64,000 nt of DNA. Origin: Cytobacillus eiseniae. GTDB taxonomy: Bacteria; Bacillota; Bacilli; Bacillales; Cytobacillaceae. The stretch spans positions 62,001 through 126,000 of the forward strand of contig NZ_JAGIKZ010000005.1 in NCBI RefSeq assembly GCF_017874625.1, given 5' to 3'. Below are positions 8,458-16,791 of the stretch, piece after piece (the stretch's first letter is position 1; the number at the start of each line of letters is the position of its first letter). The position numbers and the translations under genes are program-made. Below the pieces are notes generated by a model. The model ran no database searches and was not told the DNA's origin. It saw only the letters and a list, made by a program, of their open reading frames with translations.

Positions 8458-9363
8458 ATGACGCTGCAATTGCCTGAAAAAGTAACAATCATTGAAGTTG
8501 GTCCCCGTGATGGGCTGCAGAATGAAAAAGCTTTTATCCCAACTTCGGTTAAAAAGGATTTTATTAAAGGCTTGAGAAACGCTGGTTTAACGGAAATAGA
8601 GCTTACTTCTTTCGTATCACCAAAATGGGTTCCACAAATGGCTGATGCCGCTGAAATTGTCGCCGATTGCCTTGATGATCAAACAAGGAACATCGTTTTA
8701 GCTCCGAACCAAAAAGGAATAGACAGAGTTTATAAAACTGATTGCAAAGCGGTTGCTGTTTTTGTTGGGGTCAGTGATACATTTAATCAAAAGAACATCA
8801 ATAAATCGACGCAGGAAAGTATGCTTGAGCTCATCCCAATTATTCATGAATTAAAAGAGAATGGATACTTCGTCCGTGCTTGTATTTCTACTGCCTTTTA
8901 CTGTCCTTATGAAGGAAAAATAGAATTGGAAGATACGATGCGTTTATGCAGGCAATTTGTTGAGGCAGGGGTTGATGAGCTAAGTGTAGCTGACACAATT
9001 GGCCTGGCTGTACCGCATGAATCCTTTGCCGTATTTAGCAGCTTGAAGAAGGAATTTACGAATACCTTATTGACTGCTCATTTCCATGATACGAGAAAGA
9101 TAGCCCTCGCCAATATTTTTGCTGCATTACAAGCTGGGGTTGACCGTTTTGATACATCAGCTGGTGGTCTTGGCGGATGTCCATTTGCTCCAGGGGCTTC
9201 TGGAAATGCAGCTACTGAGGATGTTGTCTACATGCTTGAACGTATGGGCATTCAGACGAATATAGATTTAGATAAATTAGTTGAGGCCATTTCGATTGTT
9301 CAGCCACATTTATCACGAGCAATCGATAGTACATATTACCGTTTTCAGCAACAAAACCGTTAG
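8458..9363 (+). CDS. Hydroxymethylglutaryl-CoA lyase
   Basis: Cleaves HMG-CoA to acetoacetate and acetyl-CoA, the last special step of leucine breakdown. The 301 residues show the HMGL-like TIM barrel signature: R17-D18 in GPRDGLQNE, H208 and H210 in TAHFHDTR, and the active-site C241 in GGLGGCPFAPGA. The ATG at 8458 follows GGAGAGAAAAAC; an upstream extension to 8332 runs through a repeat and is rejected. It is divergent from the sco operon, whose enzymes use its acetoacetate. B. subtilis YngG is the closest known relative. Confidence 0.93.
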   Translation: MTLQLPEKVTIIEVGPRDGLQNEKAFIPTSVKKDFIKGLRNAGLTEIELTSFVSPKWVPQMADAAEIVADCLDDQTRNIVLAPNQKGIDRVYKTDCKAVAVFVGVSDTFNQKNINKSTQESMLELIPIIHELKENGYFVRACISTAFYCPYEGKIELEDTMRLCRQFVEAGVDELSVADTIGLAVPHESFAVFSSLKKEFTNTLLTAHFHDTRKIALANIFAALQAGVDRFDTSAGGLGGCPFAPGASGNAATEDVVYMLERMGIQTNIDLDKLVEAISIVQPHLSRAIDSTYYRFQQQNR

Positions 9364-9431
9364 CTAATGAATAAATTCCTCCTCTATCATCCATCTTATT
9401 AGGTGAATCATATTAGAGGGGGGATTTTTTT

Positions 9432-9563
9432 ATGAGTCAAAAAAGGGATAAAGGCTTCAGCCAAAAGGGAAAGCCGAATAGTGATACAGTAAACCAAACA
9501 ATTGCTGCTGAAGAATTAGAAAAAGCGATTCATCCGACAAAGCGTCAAAATTCAAAGCAATAA
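9432..9563 (+). CDS. Small hydrophilic protein, 43 residues
   Basis: An ORF starting MSQKRDKGFSQKGKPNSD, ending HPTKRQNSKQ, with a strong ribosome site (AGAGGGGGGA, eight bases before ATG) and its own downstream terminator. It is Lys/Gln/Ser-rich, a composition like that of minor spore proteins, but I do not recognise the family. The ribosome site lies in the 3' arm of an imperfect hairpin that could also terminate the HMG-CoA lyase transcript. Confidence 0.6.
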   Translation: MSQKRDKGFSQKGKPNSDTVNQTIAAEELEKAIHPTKRQNSKQ

Positions 9564-9603
9564 TACTTTAGGAACGCTTGGCTACCGGATTTGTGCTTTT
9601 ATT

Positions 9604-9633
9604 AAGGGGACGGGATTAGACCTCCCCTTTTTT
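9604..9633 (+). terminator. Terminator after the 43-residue ORF
   Basis: AAGGGG pairs with CCCCTT over a 13-base loop, followed by a run of T. Confidence 0.65.
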
Positions 9634-9717
9634 ATTTCCCCCATTTTAAGCTGAGTTCATGTTTTAAATTCCACTAAAATGGTAAAATAAAGAAAAGGAA
9701 TATTAGGGGGATGGGAC

Positions 9718-10644
9718 ATGAAAAGACTGCTTCGTATTATTCGCTACCTTCTTTCTTTCCTTCTCTTTCTCACTTCCATTGGTATTTATTTTACAAATCG
9801 GCTTATGTACATGAGGAAGAAAGAAGATCAATTTATCTTGGATCGGGAACAAGAAGCTGGACGGCTCGATTTGATGGAATATGAAGGACTTCCAAAGAAG
9901 GAAATTCTCATTCCTTCTCCTTTTGGCTACAACCTCAAAACAGTGATAATCAATCCAAATAACAATCATCGCTTCATAATTATCTCTCATGGTGTAACGG
10001 AAAATAAAATGAATTCCATTAAATATATGCAGCTCTTTTTAGAACGCGGATTTAATGCCGTAATTTATGATCATCGCCGTCATGGGGAGTCCGGCGGAAA
10101 AACGACAAGCTTTGGCCATTATGAAAAATTCGACTTAAAGACCATTGTCGATTGGCTAAAGGAAGAATATGGATCAAATATTGAGATAGGCATTCATGGT
10201 GAATCAATGGGGGCAGCAACCATGCTGCTATATGCAGGCATGCTTGAGGATGGAGCAGATTTTTATATTGCCGACTGTCCTTTTTCTGACTTTAGGGAAC
10301 AGCTTACTTACCAAATTAAAAGAGAATTAAAGCTTCCGCCAAAGCTTATTCTGCCTGTTGGTGATTTATTTTTGCGCATGCGGCAGAAGTATTCCATTAA
10401 AGATGTCTCTCCTATTTCAGTTATTGAAAATATCCAAAAACCGATCCTCTTTATTCATAGCCAAAAGGACGATTTTATTTTGCCAACAATGTCTAAAGCG
10501 TTGTATGATTTAAAAAAAGGCCCCAAAAAGCTCTTCCTTGCTGCCAATGGAGTCCATGCGCAATCTTTGAATGAAAATAAGGATGACTATGAAAAGGTCA
10601 TTGATGAATTTTTAGAGGAATATGTTGATGGAAATGAGGCTTAG
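9718..10644 (+). CDS. yqkD: Alpha/beta hydrolase YqkD
   Basis: A 308-residue alpha/beta hydrolase with one N-terminal membrane-anchor or signal segment (residues 5-26). The catalytic triad reads S163 (GIHGESMGA), D251 (HSQKDD) and H280 (NGVHAQS); the oxyanion region is IISHGVTENK. Probably acts at the outer face of the membrane. Substrate unknown. Order relative to yqkE and yqkB matches B. subtilis, apart from the inserted sco cluster. It converges on the downstream lipoprotein gene with only 19 bp between. Confidence 0.88.
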   Translation: MKRLLRIIRYLLSFLLFLTSIGIYFTNRLMYMRKKEDQFILDREQEAGRLDLMEYEGLPKKEILIPSPFGYNLKTVIINPNNNHRFIIISHGVTENKMNSIKYMQLFLERGFNAVIYDHRRHGESGGKTTSFGHYEKFDLKTIVDWLKEEYGSNIEIGIHGESMGAATMLLYAGMLEDGADFYIADCPFSDFREQLTYQIKRELKLPPKLILPVGDLFLRMRQKYSIKDVSPISVIENIQKPILFIHSQKDDFILPTMSKALYDLKKGPKKLFLAANGVHAQSLNENKDDYEKVIDEFLEEYVDGNEA

Positions 10645-10663
10645 ACGTTCATATGCCTCATTT

Positions 10664-11194
10664 CTATTCCAGATACACTTCATTGCTCACGTTTGTAGAT
10701 ACTCCCCTAGCAAACTCATACTCTCCTACTTTTAAGAAGTAGCGGCCGCTCTCCCTTTCAATAATCCTTGCCCTTTTCAACTCTTCTTTCCCTACTACTT
10801 CAATTAGGCTAATATCACTTTTCTCTATTTGCCCATAAATAACGGGGATTCTATTTTCCAATCCTCCCCTGGAATCATAATCATAGAAAACATTTTTAAA
10901 GACGGTCAATCTTTCATCTTCACCAAATTCCCAATGATTATGCCCGGCATTTTCCCACCCATCCTTCTCATTCCCCTTTAGATAGGCTACTGTGACCGCA
11001 TCGAATTCCTCTTTCTTTTCATTTTTCTGTCTTGTTGTATACAACAGAATCACGCCGTCTCTCACTTTTTCTTTATGGATGACTTCCTTTACATTAAAAG
11101 GAATTTCCTCTTCGATTACTTTATTTATTGGTACCGCCCTGCAAGCTGTCAACAATAAAAAAAGAATCAATATGATCGGCCATGTTTGTTTCAC
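10664..11194 (-). CDS. Hypothetical lipoprotein
   Basis: A 176-residue protein from a GTG start, six bases after GGGGGGA. A lipoprotein signal is clear: MKQTWPIILILFLLLTAC, lipobox L-T-A-C with C18. The mature part contains an alternating-strand pattern (DGVILLYTTRQKNEKKEEFDAV ends early in a YLKGNE turn) typical of small beta-rich secreted domains, but no family is recognised. A long hairpin sits just upstream of the ribosome site (11206-11244). Confidence 0.75.
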   Translation of the reverse strand: MKQTWPIILILFLLLTACRAVPINKVIEEEIPFNVKEVIHKEKVRDGVILLYTTRQKNEKKEEFDAVTVAYLKGNEKDGWENAGHNHWEFGEDERLTVFKNVFYDYDSRGGLENRIPVIYGQIEKSDISLIEVVGKEELKRARIIERESGRYFLKVGEYEFARGVSTNVSNEVYLE

Positions 11195-11205
11195 ATCTGT
11201 CCCCC

Positions 11206-11244
11206 CACTTTAGCAACATCTTTACCATTAGATGTTGCTAAGTG
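11206..11244 (-). promoter_or_regulatory. Hairpin abutting the ribosome site of the lipoprotein gene
   Basis: CACTT-AGCAACATCT pairs with AGATGTTGCT-AAAGTG around an eight-base loop: ten perfect pairs, then five more past a one-base bulge. Its base touches the GGGGGGA ribosome site of the minus-strand lipoprotein. No T tract follows, so it is not a normal terminator. Confidence 0.55.
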
Positions 11245-11384
11245 AAGGAACATGCCTCGTTTTTGAATTTTCTGGATAAAATTACGAAAACAAGCTTAAT
11301 TTATGATTGTCTTTGCAATCTCTAGTAATGCTTTCTTCTCTTCTTCCTCTAAGACACATAACTGTCTACTCATGTGACAGTTTT

Positions 11385-11439
11385 CAGAAAATAAAAAGTG
11401 AAACTTCTTAGGAGAGTCCCTTGCTAGAAGTTTCACTTT
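11385..11439 (-). terminator. Terminator of yqkB
   Basis: Minus strand: a perfect 14-bp stem AAAGTGAAACTTCT / AGAAGTTTCACTTT followed by TTATTTT, 15 bp past the yqkB stop. Confidence 0.85.
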
Positions 11440-11453
11440 CTACTTAAAGTTAT

Positions 11454-11783
11454 TTAACTGTCTGTCCTGTCATACAAACTCATTCTTGGATTTAAGTATT
11501 GGTTCGGGCTTTTTAATTGAAAGCAATTCGCCTTCTCTGAAAAATCGATTGTCATTGATTCTTCGAAAAAGACTTCCTTTGATTTTTCAATGTAGATACT
11601 GCCTATATTTGTTTTAATCTCATGATCCTCAACTTCTAGTCCATTTACTAGCCAAAGAGCTGATACACCACTTACTACACACCCGCAGCCCTCTGTATCA
11701 TATTTAAGCTTCAAGTAGCCATTTTTGTTAGCCAATTTCGATTCTATTTTATTTGCTGCTTTTTCGGTTACGATAATTTCCAA
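11454..11783 (-). CDS. yqkB: YqkB, HesB/IscA-like iron-sulfur family protein
   Basis: A 109-residue protein of the HesB-like fold, beginning MEIIVTEKAANKIESKL, with the Cys pair in TEGCGCVVSGVSALW. The C-terminal CxC typical of true IscA carriers is not seen, as in other YqkB proteins, so a direct cluster-carrier role is uncertain. Position matches B. subtilis yqkB. It is divergent from a CDGSH iron-sulfur protein, a suggestive pairing. Confidence 0.87.
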   Translation of the reverse strand: MEIIVTEKAANKIESKLANKNGYLKLKYDTEGCGCVVSGVSALWLVNGLEVEDHEIKTNIGSIYIEKSKEVFFEESMTIDFSEKANCFQLKSPNQYLNPRMSLYDRTDS

Positions 11784-11908
11784 TCATATAACCTCCTTAC
11801 TGCATTATTTTATCATAATTTAGTATACATACCCTTTTTGTTGCTTTTTTTTCGTTTACCTTATAACATCAAGAGAAATATGACAATTTTATGAAGGAGT
11901 GGATATGT

Positions 11909-12121
11909 ATGTCAAAGATTACGATTAAAGTGAATGATAATGGATCTTATCGTATTACAGGTGATGTTGAACTCATTGATGGGGAAGGAAATTCATTTGT
12001 CACAAAGCAGTCATTTTCGCTCTGTCGCTGTGGGAGAACATCTAATGCTCCGTTTTGTGATGGAAGCCATAAAGGGGTGTTTGAATCAGTTGTTCGTGCT
12101 CCGAAGCCTACTGAAGAATAA
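11909..12121 (+). CDS. CDGSH iron-sulfur domain protein
   Basis: A 70-residue protein with one CDGSH motif, CRCGRTSNAPFCDGSH, whose three Cys and one His bind a [2Fe-2S] cluster. The preceding strands match small bacterial CDGSH proteins. The start at 11909 has AAGGAG nine bases upstream; the in-frame ATG at 11891 lacks a site. Role unknown, probably electron transfer or cluster handling. Confidence 0.88.
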   Translation: MSKITIKVNDNGSYRITGDVELIDGEGNSFVTKQSFSLCRCGRTSNAPFCDGSHKGVFESVVRAPKPTEE

Positions 12122-12150
12122 AAGAATGTTCATGCATGAATAAGAGTAAA

Positions 12151-12192
12151 AGGAGAGTTAGATTGGCATCATTTCCAATCACACTCTCCTCA
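12151..12192 (-). terminator. Hairpin terminator between the CDGSH gene and the chemoreceptor gene
   Basis: GGAGAGT-GATTGG pairs with CCAATC-ACTCTCC with one 2-nt internal loop. On the minus strand TTTT follows, serving the chemoreceptor gene; on the plus strand no T run follows. Confidence 0.6.
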
Positions 12193-12208
12193 TTCATCTA
12201 TACATTCC

Positions 12209-13687
12209 TTAATTAAATGATTGCTTAATATTTTCTGTACTATCTACTGTTTGTTGAATATATTCTGCGATTAAATGATTATCTGCGGTAATCTCATCAA
12301 TCGATGCACTTACTTGCTGTAGGCTTGCAGTTGCTTCCTCAATGATTGCAGCAAATTCATTCGTTGATGATTCTACATCTTCACTGTTTTTCCCTACCCT
12401 TTTAGCTAGAGAGTCAAACTCTTGAAACTTTTTATTTACCTTATTCAGCATGGCATTCAGTTCAGAGAATTTATCGTCTACTTCTTTGGATGATTCAACA
12501 CTTTGCTTTAAATTCACACTGCTCGTTTGCATATTTCCTTGAGCTAATTCATTTGTCTTATTAACCTCTATAAGGTTTTCGGTAATTTTAATGGTAATTC
12601 TTTTCGTTGTATCAGCTAAATTTCTTATTTCTTCTGCAACGACGGAGAAGCCTTTCCCCGCTTCACCTGCTCGAGCGGCCTCAATTGAAGCGTTTAATGC
12701 CAGTAAATTTGTTTGTTCTGTAATTTGCTGAATTTGATGGGCAAATTGATTGGTTTCCTCTATTTTTTGAGTTAATGTTAGAAAGTTTTCATTAAGTGCA
12801 TGAATAACTGTTTGTAAGTTATCCATCTCACCTATTAGATGCTTAGCCTTCAATTGACCTTCATCAGCAGCAATACTTGATTGAATCGATTCTTCAATCA
12901 GTTCTCTCGTTGACTCATTCATTTCCTTCAAAACAATTAAATTATTATGAGCATTACTGGAAATTCCCGTGATTTGTTCGCTTTGTACTTGGCTGCCTGC
13001 TGACACTTCATTTATTGCAATTCTCATTTCATCTTGTGAAGCAACACTAATCTGAACTTTTCCATTCAGCTTACTTAACGTATCGGCAATTGTAAATAAC
13101 TCTTTCTCAAGCTTCACTTTTTGTTCTGCCTGTGCTTTTTCATTTAATTCTGCTTGATCGATATATTCGATAAGCTTTTTGTATTGCTTATCATTTAAAT
13201 AGATTAATACTGTTAGAAGGACACTAGACAATAAATAAACCATTAAAAATGCAGCAAATTCTTCTTTTAGATAGACATACGATTCCGAAGGGAAAAAGCA
13301 ATTATAAATAAGAATAAATATCCCGAAGCCAAAACCAATACCAAATAAATCTTTTTTGAATTGAACAGCAGCAAAAATGGTAAAGAAGAATACGCTTATG
13401 ATACCCGATAAACTACCGCCATATATATAAGTAGGGATGATCGTTCCTATGTTCATACCAATAACAATAATGTACGGAAAGATGATTTCCTTCTTACTTT
13501 TGTTTGCAATAAAATAGACAATTGGATAAACGATTAATTGAATAAGATAAATGATACTTGTTATTGAAGTGGCATCTAATGCCACAGCCCCAAACAATCC
13601 GATAATCGTGGAAATTAAATAAACAGAGAGCATTAATTTGTTCTTACTTTTCAAATCCATTAATTTTAATTGTTGTATGGCATTCAT
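12209..13687 (-). CDS. Methyl-accepting chemotaxis protein with a multi-TM N-terminus
   Basis: 492 residues. Five or six hydrophobic segments fill residues 15-165, with no extracellular ligand domain and no clear HAMP region. A coiled coil follows, and then the conserved signalling hairpin [25 protein letters not shown] near residues 335-355, which contacts CheA and CheW. The layout suggests sensing within the membrane or of membrane state. The C-terminus repeats the adaptation-helix pattern. No B. subtilis equivalent is at this place. Confidence 0.88.
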   Translation of the reverse strand: MNAIQQLKLMDLKSKNKLMLSVYLISTIIGLFGAVALDATSITSIIYLIQLIVYPIVYFIANKSKKEIIFPYIIVIGMNIGTIIPTYIYGGSLSGIISVFFFTIFAAVQFKKDLFGIGFGFGIFILIYNCFFPSESYVYLKEEFAAFLMVYLLSSVLLTVLIYLNDKQYKKLIEYIDQAELNEKAQAEQKVKLEKELFTIADTLSKLNGKVQISVASQDEMRIAINEVSAGSQVQSEQITGISSNAHNNLIVLKEMNESTRELIEESIQSSIAADEGQLKAKHLIGEMDNLQTVIHALNENFLTLTQKIEETNQFAHQIQQITEQTNLLALNASIEAARAGEAGKGFSVVAEEIRNLADTTKRITIKITENLIEVNKTNELAQGNMQTSSVNLKQSVESSKEVDDKFSELNAMLNKVNKKFQEFDSLAKRVGKNSEDVESSTNEFAAIIEEATASLQQVSASIDEITADNHLIAEYIQQTVDSTENIKQSFN

Positions 13688-13829
13688 CTTATTCCTCCGA
13701 TAGAAAATGATTTATTATTTATACTTATCTATCGACTTAATTAAGGATTTTTCAATAGACATGATTGCATTAATTTTGAGTAAATATTGTCTTTATTTCT
13801 AGTTTATTCATATCCTCATTTATCCCCAT

Positions 13830-14162
13830 TCAAAACAGGACATCAATAATATCAGCTATATTTATCCAAACGAAGGTATCCTCTTGAGTAAGTTGTATCT
13901 TTTTCTGTTGCTGATCTACTTTCACTACGATCCCTCTTAATTCTCTATCGTTAAATTCCTCAAATAAAACGAAAATAACCTCCTTCCTATCATGCATAGC
14001 TTCGAAAATAATCTGAGAGAGTCGCTCTTTTTCTTGATCGTCAATTAGTGGACGTACTTTCTTTTGCAAGCTTTTCTGATGCAGGATAAAAGCCTCCTTA
14101 TGCTCTGGAAGCATCATTCTTGATGATTCGAACAAACCGTTTCCTTGTAGTTTTTTGCTCAT
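13830..14162 (-). CDS. yqjX: YolD-like protein YqjX
   Basis: A 110-residue protein of the YolD-like family, small proteins repeatedly paired with Y-family polymerases in Bacillus. It contains SSRMMLPEHKEAF, the family N-terminal pattern, and a C-terminal strand segment with IADIIDVLF. Its start overlaps the polYB stop by four bases (ATGA type), so it is translationally coupled. Role unknown; a modulator of the polymerase is inferred. Confidence 0.85.
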   Translation of the reverse strand: MSKKLQGNGLFESSRMMLPEHKEAFILHQKSLQKKVRPLIDDQEKERLSQIIFEAMHDRKEVIFVLFEEFNDRELRGIVVKVDQQQKKIQLTQEDTFVWINIADIIDVLF

Positions 14163-15403
14163 TTCGTATGCCCTCCAATTTTTTGCGCTCGCTCTCTTGC
14201 TTGACCGAAGCGCTTTAAAGAAGATGCTCTCATAATTACGGCATTCCCGTATTTTTCTTTCATGCGGTCAATCGTCCTTTCCAATAATAACTTTTGCTCA
14301 CGATTATCAAATAAGGTTAACTGATATTCATGATCGCTTATAAGTTGACTGAGCGTAATCCCAATCTTTCGAATCGGCTGGCCATCCCAGTTCCTTTGAA
14401 ATAATGTTGTTGCTGCTTCGTACACCTCATTTGTCAGATTGGTTGGATCGAACAATTTCATTTGTCTGTGAAAGCCGTGGGGGTGATTAAAATCTGCTCC
14501 TTGACAATCTACTGAGACGACCCATCCCATATACCCTTTCGCTCGCATCCGCTGACATACTAGCTCAGAAAGTTCTAATAAAGGCACCTTAATTTCATCA
14601 AGTGTACAAAAATCAAATGGAAGAGTCATCTGATGTCCAATTGCTTTTTGTACATCATGGGCAGCTGGTTTGACAGGGGAGAAATCCTGCCCATTAGCAA
14701 TAAGCCACAGCACCTCACCGTTAACGCCCCATTTCTCCCTCAATTTTGATAATGGCGTTTGTGCCAGCTGCCCAATTGTAAAAATCCCCATTCCTTTCAA
14801 ATGCTGACGCATCCTAGAACCTACCATGAACATTCGCTGAACTGGCAGCCGCCAAAGAGTCTCTTGCAATTCCTCCTTGTGTAAAGTGAAGATACCTGAA
14901 TGGTTCTTCTTAGCAAAATTGTCACATGCCATCTTTGAGAGCACTTTATTTTCACTCATTCCAATCCGTATATATATTCCCGTTTCGTTCATTACTTTTT
15001 GTTGAATACTTGTAGCAATTTTAATGGGATTACCAAACAGTTTTAAACTTCCTGTGATGTCCAAAAATTGTTCATCAATACTGTACGGCTCAACTAAATC
15101 CGTATAAGATTGAAAAATCTCTGTAATTTGCAGAGACACGTTGATGTATTCTTGCATATGCGGGCGAACGAGCACTAAATCAGGACATTTTTTTAGTGCC
15201 TCGCCAAGACTTTCTGCTGTCGTCACACCGTATTGTTTTGCTAAAGGACATGCAGCAAGAATAATTCCTGAGCGACGAGCTGGATCTCCCGCAACAGCAA
15301 GCGGTCGATTGGCATATTCTGGGTGAGCCGCTTTTTCAACACTCGCATAAAATGACTGACAATCCGCCAGCATGACAATTCGTTTTTTCTTGTCGTTATT
15401 CAT
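14159..15403 (-). CDS. polYB: Y-family DNA polymerase PolYB (YqjW, UmuC-like)
   Basis: A 414-residue translesion polymerase. Catalytic residues are D14 in MLADCQSFYASVEKA and D109-E110 in YSIDEQFLD. The DCQSF form rather than DMNSF separates it from DinB and matches YqjW/UvrX. A probable beta-clamp-binding peptide, YQLTLFDN, lies near the C-terminus. It overlaps both neighbours by four bases and is driven by a LexA-box promoter at 15974-16028. Confidence 0.92.
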   Translation of the reverse strand: MNNDKKKRIVMLADCQSFYASVEKAAHPEYANRPLAVAGDPARRSGIILAACPLAKQYGVTTAESLGEALKKCPDLVLVRPHMQEYINVSLQITEIFQSYTDLVEPYSIDEQFLDITGSLKLFGNPIKIATSIQQKVMNETGIYIRIGMSENKVLSKMACDNFAKKNHSGIFTLHKEELQETLWRLPVQRMFMVGSRMRQHLKGMGIFTIGQLAQTPLSKLREKWGVNGEVLWLIANGQDFSPVKPAAHDVQKAIGHQMTLPFDFCTLDEIKVPLLELSELVCQRMRAKGYMGWVVSVDCQGADFNHPHGFHRQMKLFDPTNLTNEVYEAATTLFQRNWDGQPIRKIGITLSQLISDHEYQLTLFDNREQKLLLERTIDRMKEKYGNAVIMRASSLKRFGQARERAQKIGGHTK

Positions 15404-15777
15404 CTTTTCTTCCTCAAATCAATGTGCAAATACATATTTAAGCATTTGTATTGTTCCGCCCTTACTAGATTCCAAAGCATGGAGAACTTGTGATGGTAGC
15501 CTCTGCACAAATAATGAGCCTCAACGAATAATTTGTTCTGTTGCTGCTCATACACTTTTATTCCTCGTTCGCGCATCTGTTTTCGGAGTTCGGCCATCTT
15601 AGTAATAATCTGATCTTGTACTTGCCTTAGGCTTTTTTCGTAAATATCATTCATCTTTAATTTTGCTGTTCGGAATTTTGTAATATCGCTTTCTAAAACA
15701 TCCAGTAGAATAGGGAGGAGGACGTATTCTTTCACCAATTGAAGATCCTCTTCCATAACTAGAGGGGCTTGCTTCAT
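15400..15777 (-). CDS. Unrecognised SOS-operon protein
   Basis: The first gene of the polYB operon, 125 residues from an ATG preceded by AAAGGACGGATAAGG; a longer form from 15852 has no site. It is mostly helical and basic, with the segments VKEYVLLPILLDVLESD, KMAELRKQMRERGIKVYEQQQ and a C-terminal CRGYHHKFSMLWNLVRAEQY. I do not recognise a domain. Its stop overlaps the polYB start (ATGA), which implies coordinated synthesis after DNA damage. B. subtilis has no clear equivalent upstream of yqjW. Confidence 0.72.
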   Translation of the reverse strand: MKQAPLVMEEDLQLVKEYVLLPILLDVLESDITKFRTAKLKMNDIYEKSLRQVQDQIITKMAELRKQMRERGIKVYEQQQNKLFVEAHYLCRGYHHKFSMLWNLVRAEQYKCLNMYLHIDLRKKR

Positions 15778-15891
15778 CCTTATCCGTCCTTTCAGTGGAT
15801 ACCTACAAGAAATAAGCATAAATAATGAATACTCATTTTTAATGCCCTTCATATTCGTGTTTATTTCAAATTTTCATTACTCCTGTAATCC

Positions 15892-15948
15892 TTAGGAGGA
15901 GTCATCTATACACAAAATTCGTATTTCTGGCATCATGTGGTTATCCAT
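15892..15948 (-). CDS. Possible 18-codon leader ORF in the SOS transcript
   Basis: MDNHMMPEIRILCIDDSS, located between the LexA-box promoter and the first operon gene, with AGGAG about 12 bases before ATG. It could be a translated leader or chance. No homology is claimed. Confidence 0.25.
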   Translation of the reverse strand: MDNHMMPEIRILCIDDSS

Positions 15949-15973
15949 CCTATCTATCCTCTCCTAAAAACAG

Positions 15974-16028
15974 GAACGTTTGTTCTTATCCTATCCATCA
16001 TAATACTCGAATATACGTTCGGTTTCAA
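15974..16028 (-). promoter_or_regulatory. SOS promoter with two LexA boxes
   Basis: Minus strand TTGAAA (16023-16028), 17 bp, TATTAT (16000-16005). The spacer holds one LexA box (16009-16020, GAAC-N4-ATTC, one mismatch). A second box with a perfect GAAC-N4-GTTC core lies at 15974-15985, just past the predicted start site. This predicts tight LexA repression of the polYB operon. Confidence 0.82.
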
Positions 16029-16124
16029 TGGAAATTTATCGACTAATTTCTTGAAATTAGGAAGTTTTCTCCACAACAAAAACGTATACTCTTTTATAAA
16101 GAGGAAAGGGAAACTAATTTATAA

Positions 16125-16280
16125 ATGGTGCAGAAGCGCTTGAAGCAATATAACGAGGATAGCGAAGAATTTATTGCCATACATGACAAAATCCTCACTT
16201 CTTAAAAAGTGGAGAATCATTTACACAAGGTTGAAAATGATGTTGTTTATGGATGGATAACGGATTCACCTTATTTTTAA
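16125..16280 (+). pseudogene. Possible disrupted small ORF
   Basis: A frame beginning MVQKRLKQYNEDSEEF stops at TAA (16203) and continues in the same frame for 24 more codons (VENHLHKVENDVVYGW and onward). Both parts look protein-like. No good ribosome site. It may be a decayed gene or chance. Confidence 0.25.
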
Positions 16281-16285
16281 AAGTT

Positions 16286-16307
16286 GAAAAACCGCCAGAC
16301 ATGGCGG
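16286..16307 (-). terminator. Terminator of the CcoN-like membrane protein gene
   Basis: Minus strand CCGCC / GGCGG stem with a six-base loop, followed by TTTTT. Confidence 0.75.
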
Positions 16308-16312
16308 CTTAT

Positions 16313-16699
16313 TTATTTCTTATAAAATAATGTAAGAAGAAAAAACATCATGAAACTTACAAGTAATGCCACACCGCCACCAATGTATAAGGAGAGTGTA
16401 ACACCTTCCGGCAAGTTAAATGGTTTAACCATATATAACCACATACCTACAGATAGACCGACAGAACCAATAATAGCGCTCCAAACATGGATTCTCGTTA
16501 AAATGGTCTCGGTCGTCTGAAACACTTTATAGAAAACGGCCCATCCAAAAAGTGATAACCAGCCAACAACAAGGATATGTGCATGGACAGGACGGAAAGC
16601 ATATGCCCCCGATCCAGCCATATGTGCGCCAAGGATTGCTCCGATTAACCCAAAAACACCTGCAAATCTTAATAAAACTAAACTATGGTTATTCATCAA
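16313..16699 (-). CDS. Small membrane protein resembling haem-copper oxidase subunit I (CcoN/NorB-like)
   Basis: 128 residues with four predicted membrane segments. The region FRPVHAHILVVGWLSLFGWAV resembles the His-rich helix of cbb3-type oxidase subunit I, with HAH in place of the usual haem or metal ligands. It is far too short for an oxidase. Role unknown. It sits next to the haem-sensing genes hssRS, which makes a haem-related role an attractive guess but no more. Confidence 0.6.
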   Translation of the reverse strand: MMNNHSLVLLRFAGVFGLIGAILGAHMAGSGAYAFRPVHAHILVVGWLSLFGWAVFYKVFQTTETILTRIHVWSAIIGSVGLSVGMWLYMVKPFNLPEGVTLSLYIGGGVALLVSFMMFFLLTLFYKK

Positions 16700-16791
16700 A
16701 AATCATCCTCCATTTTATACAGATCTTCTCTTTCATACTCTTAAATTTACTTTATGAATATGAACGGAGGATGAATAGATATTTACAAATT

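Noticed and set aside
15937-16143. 68-codon plus-strand ORF over the SOS promoter
   Set aside because: It covers both LexA boxes and the promoter in reverse, lacks a ribosome site and has no recognisable features.
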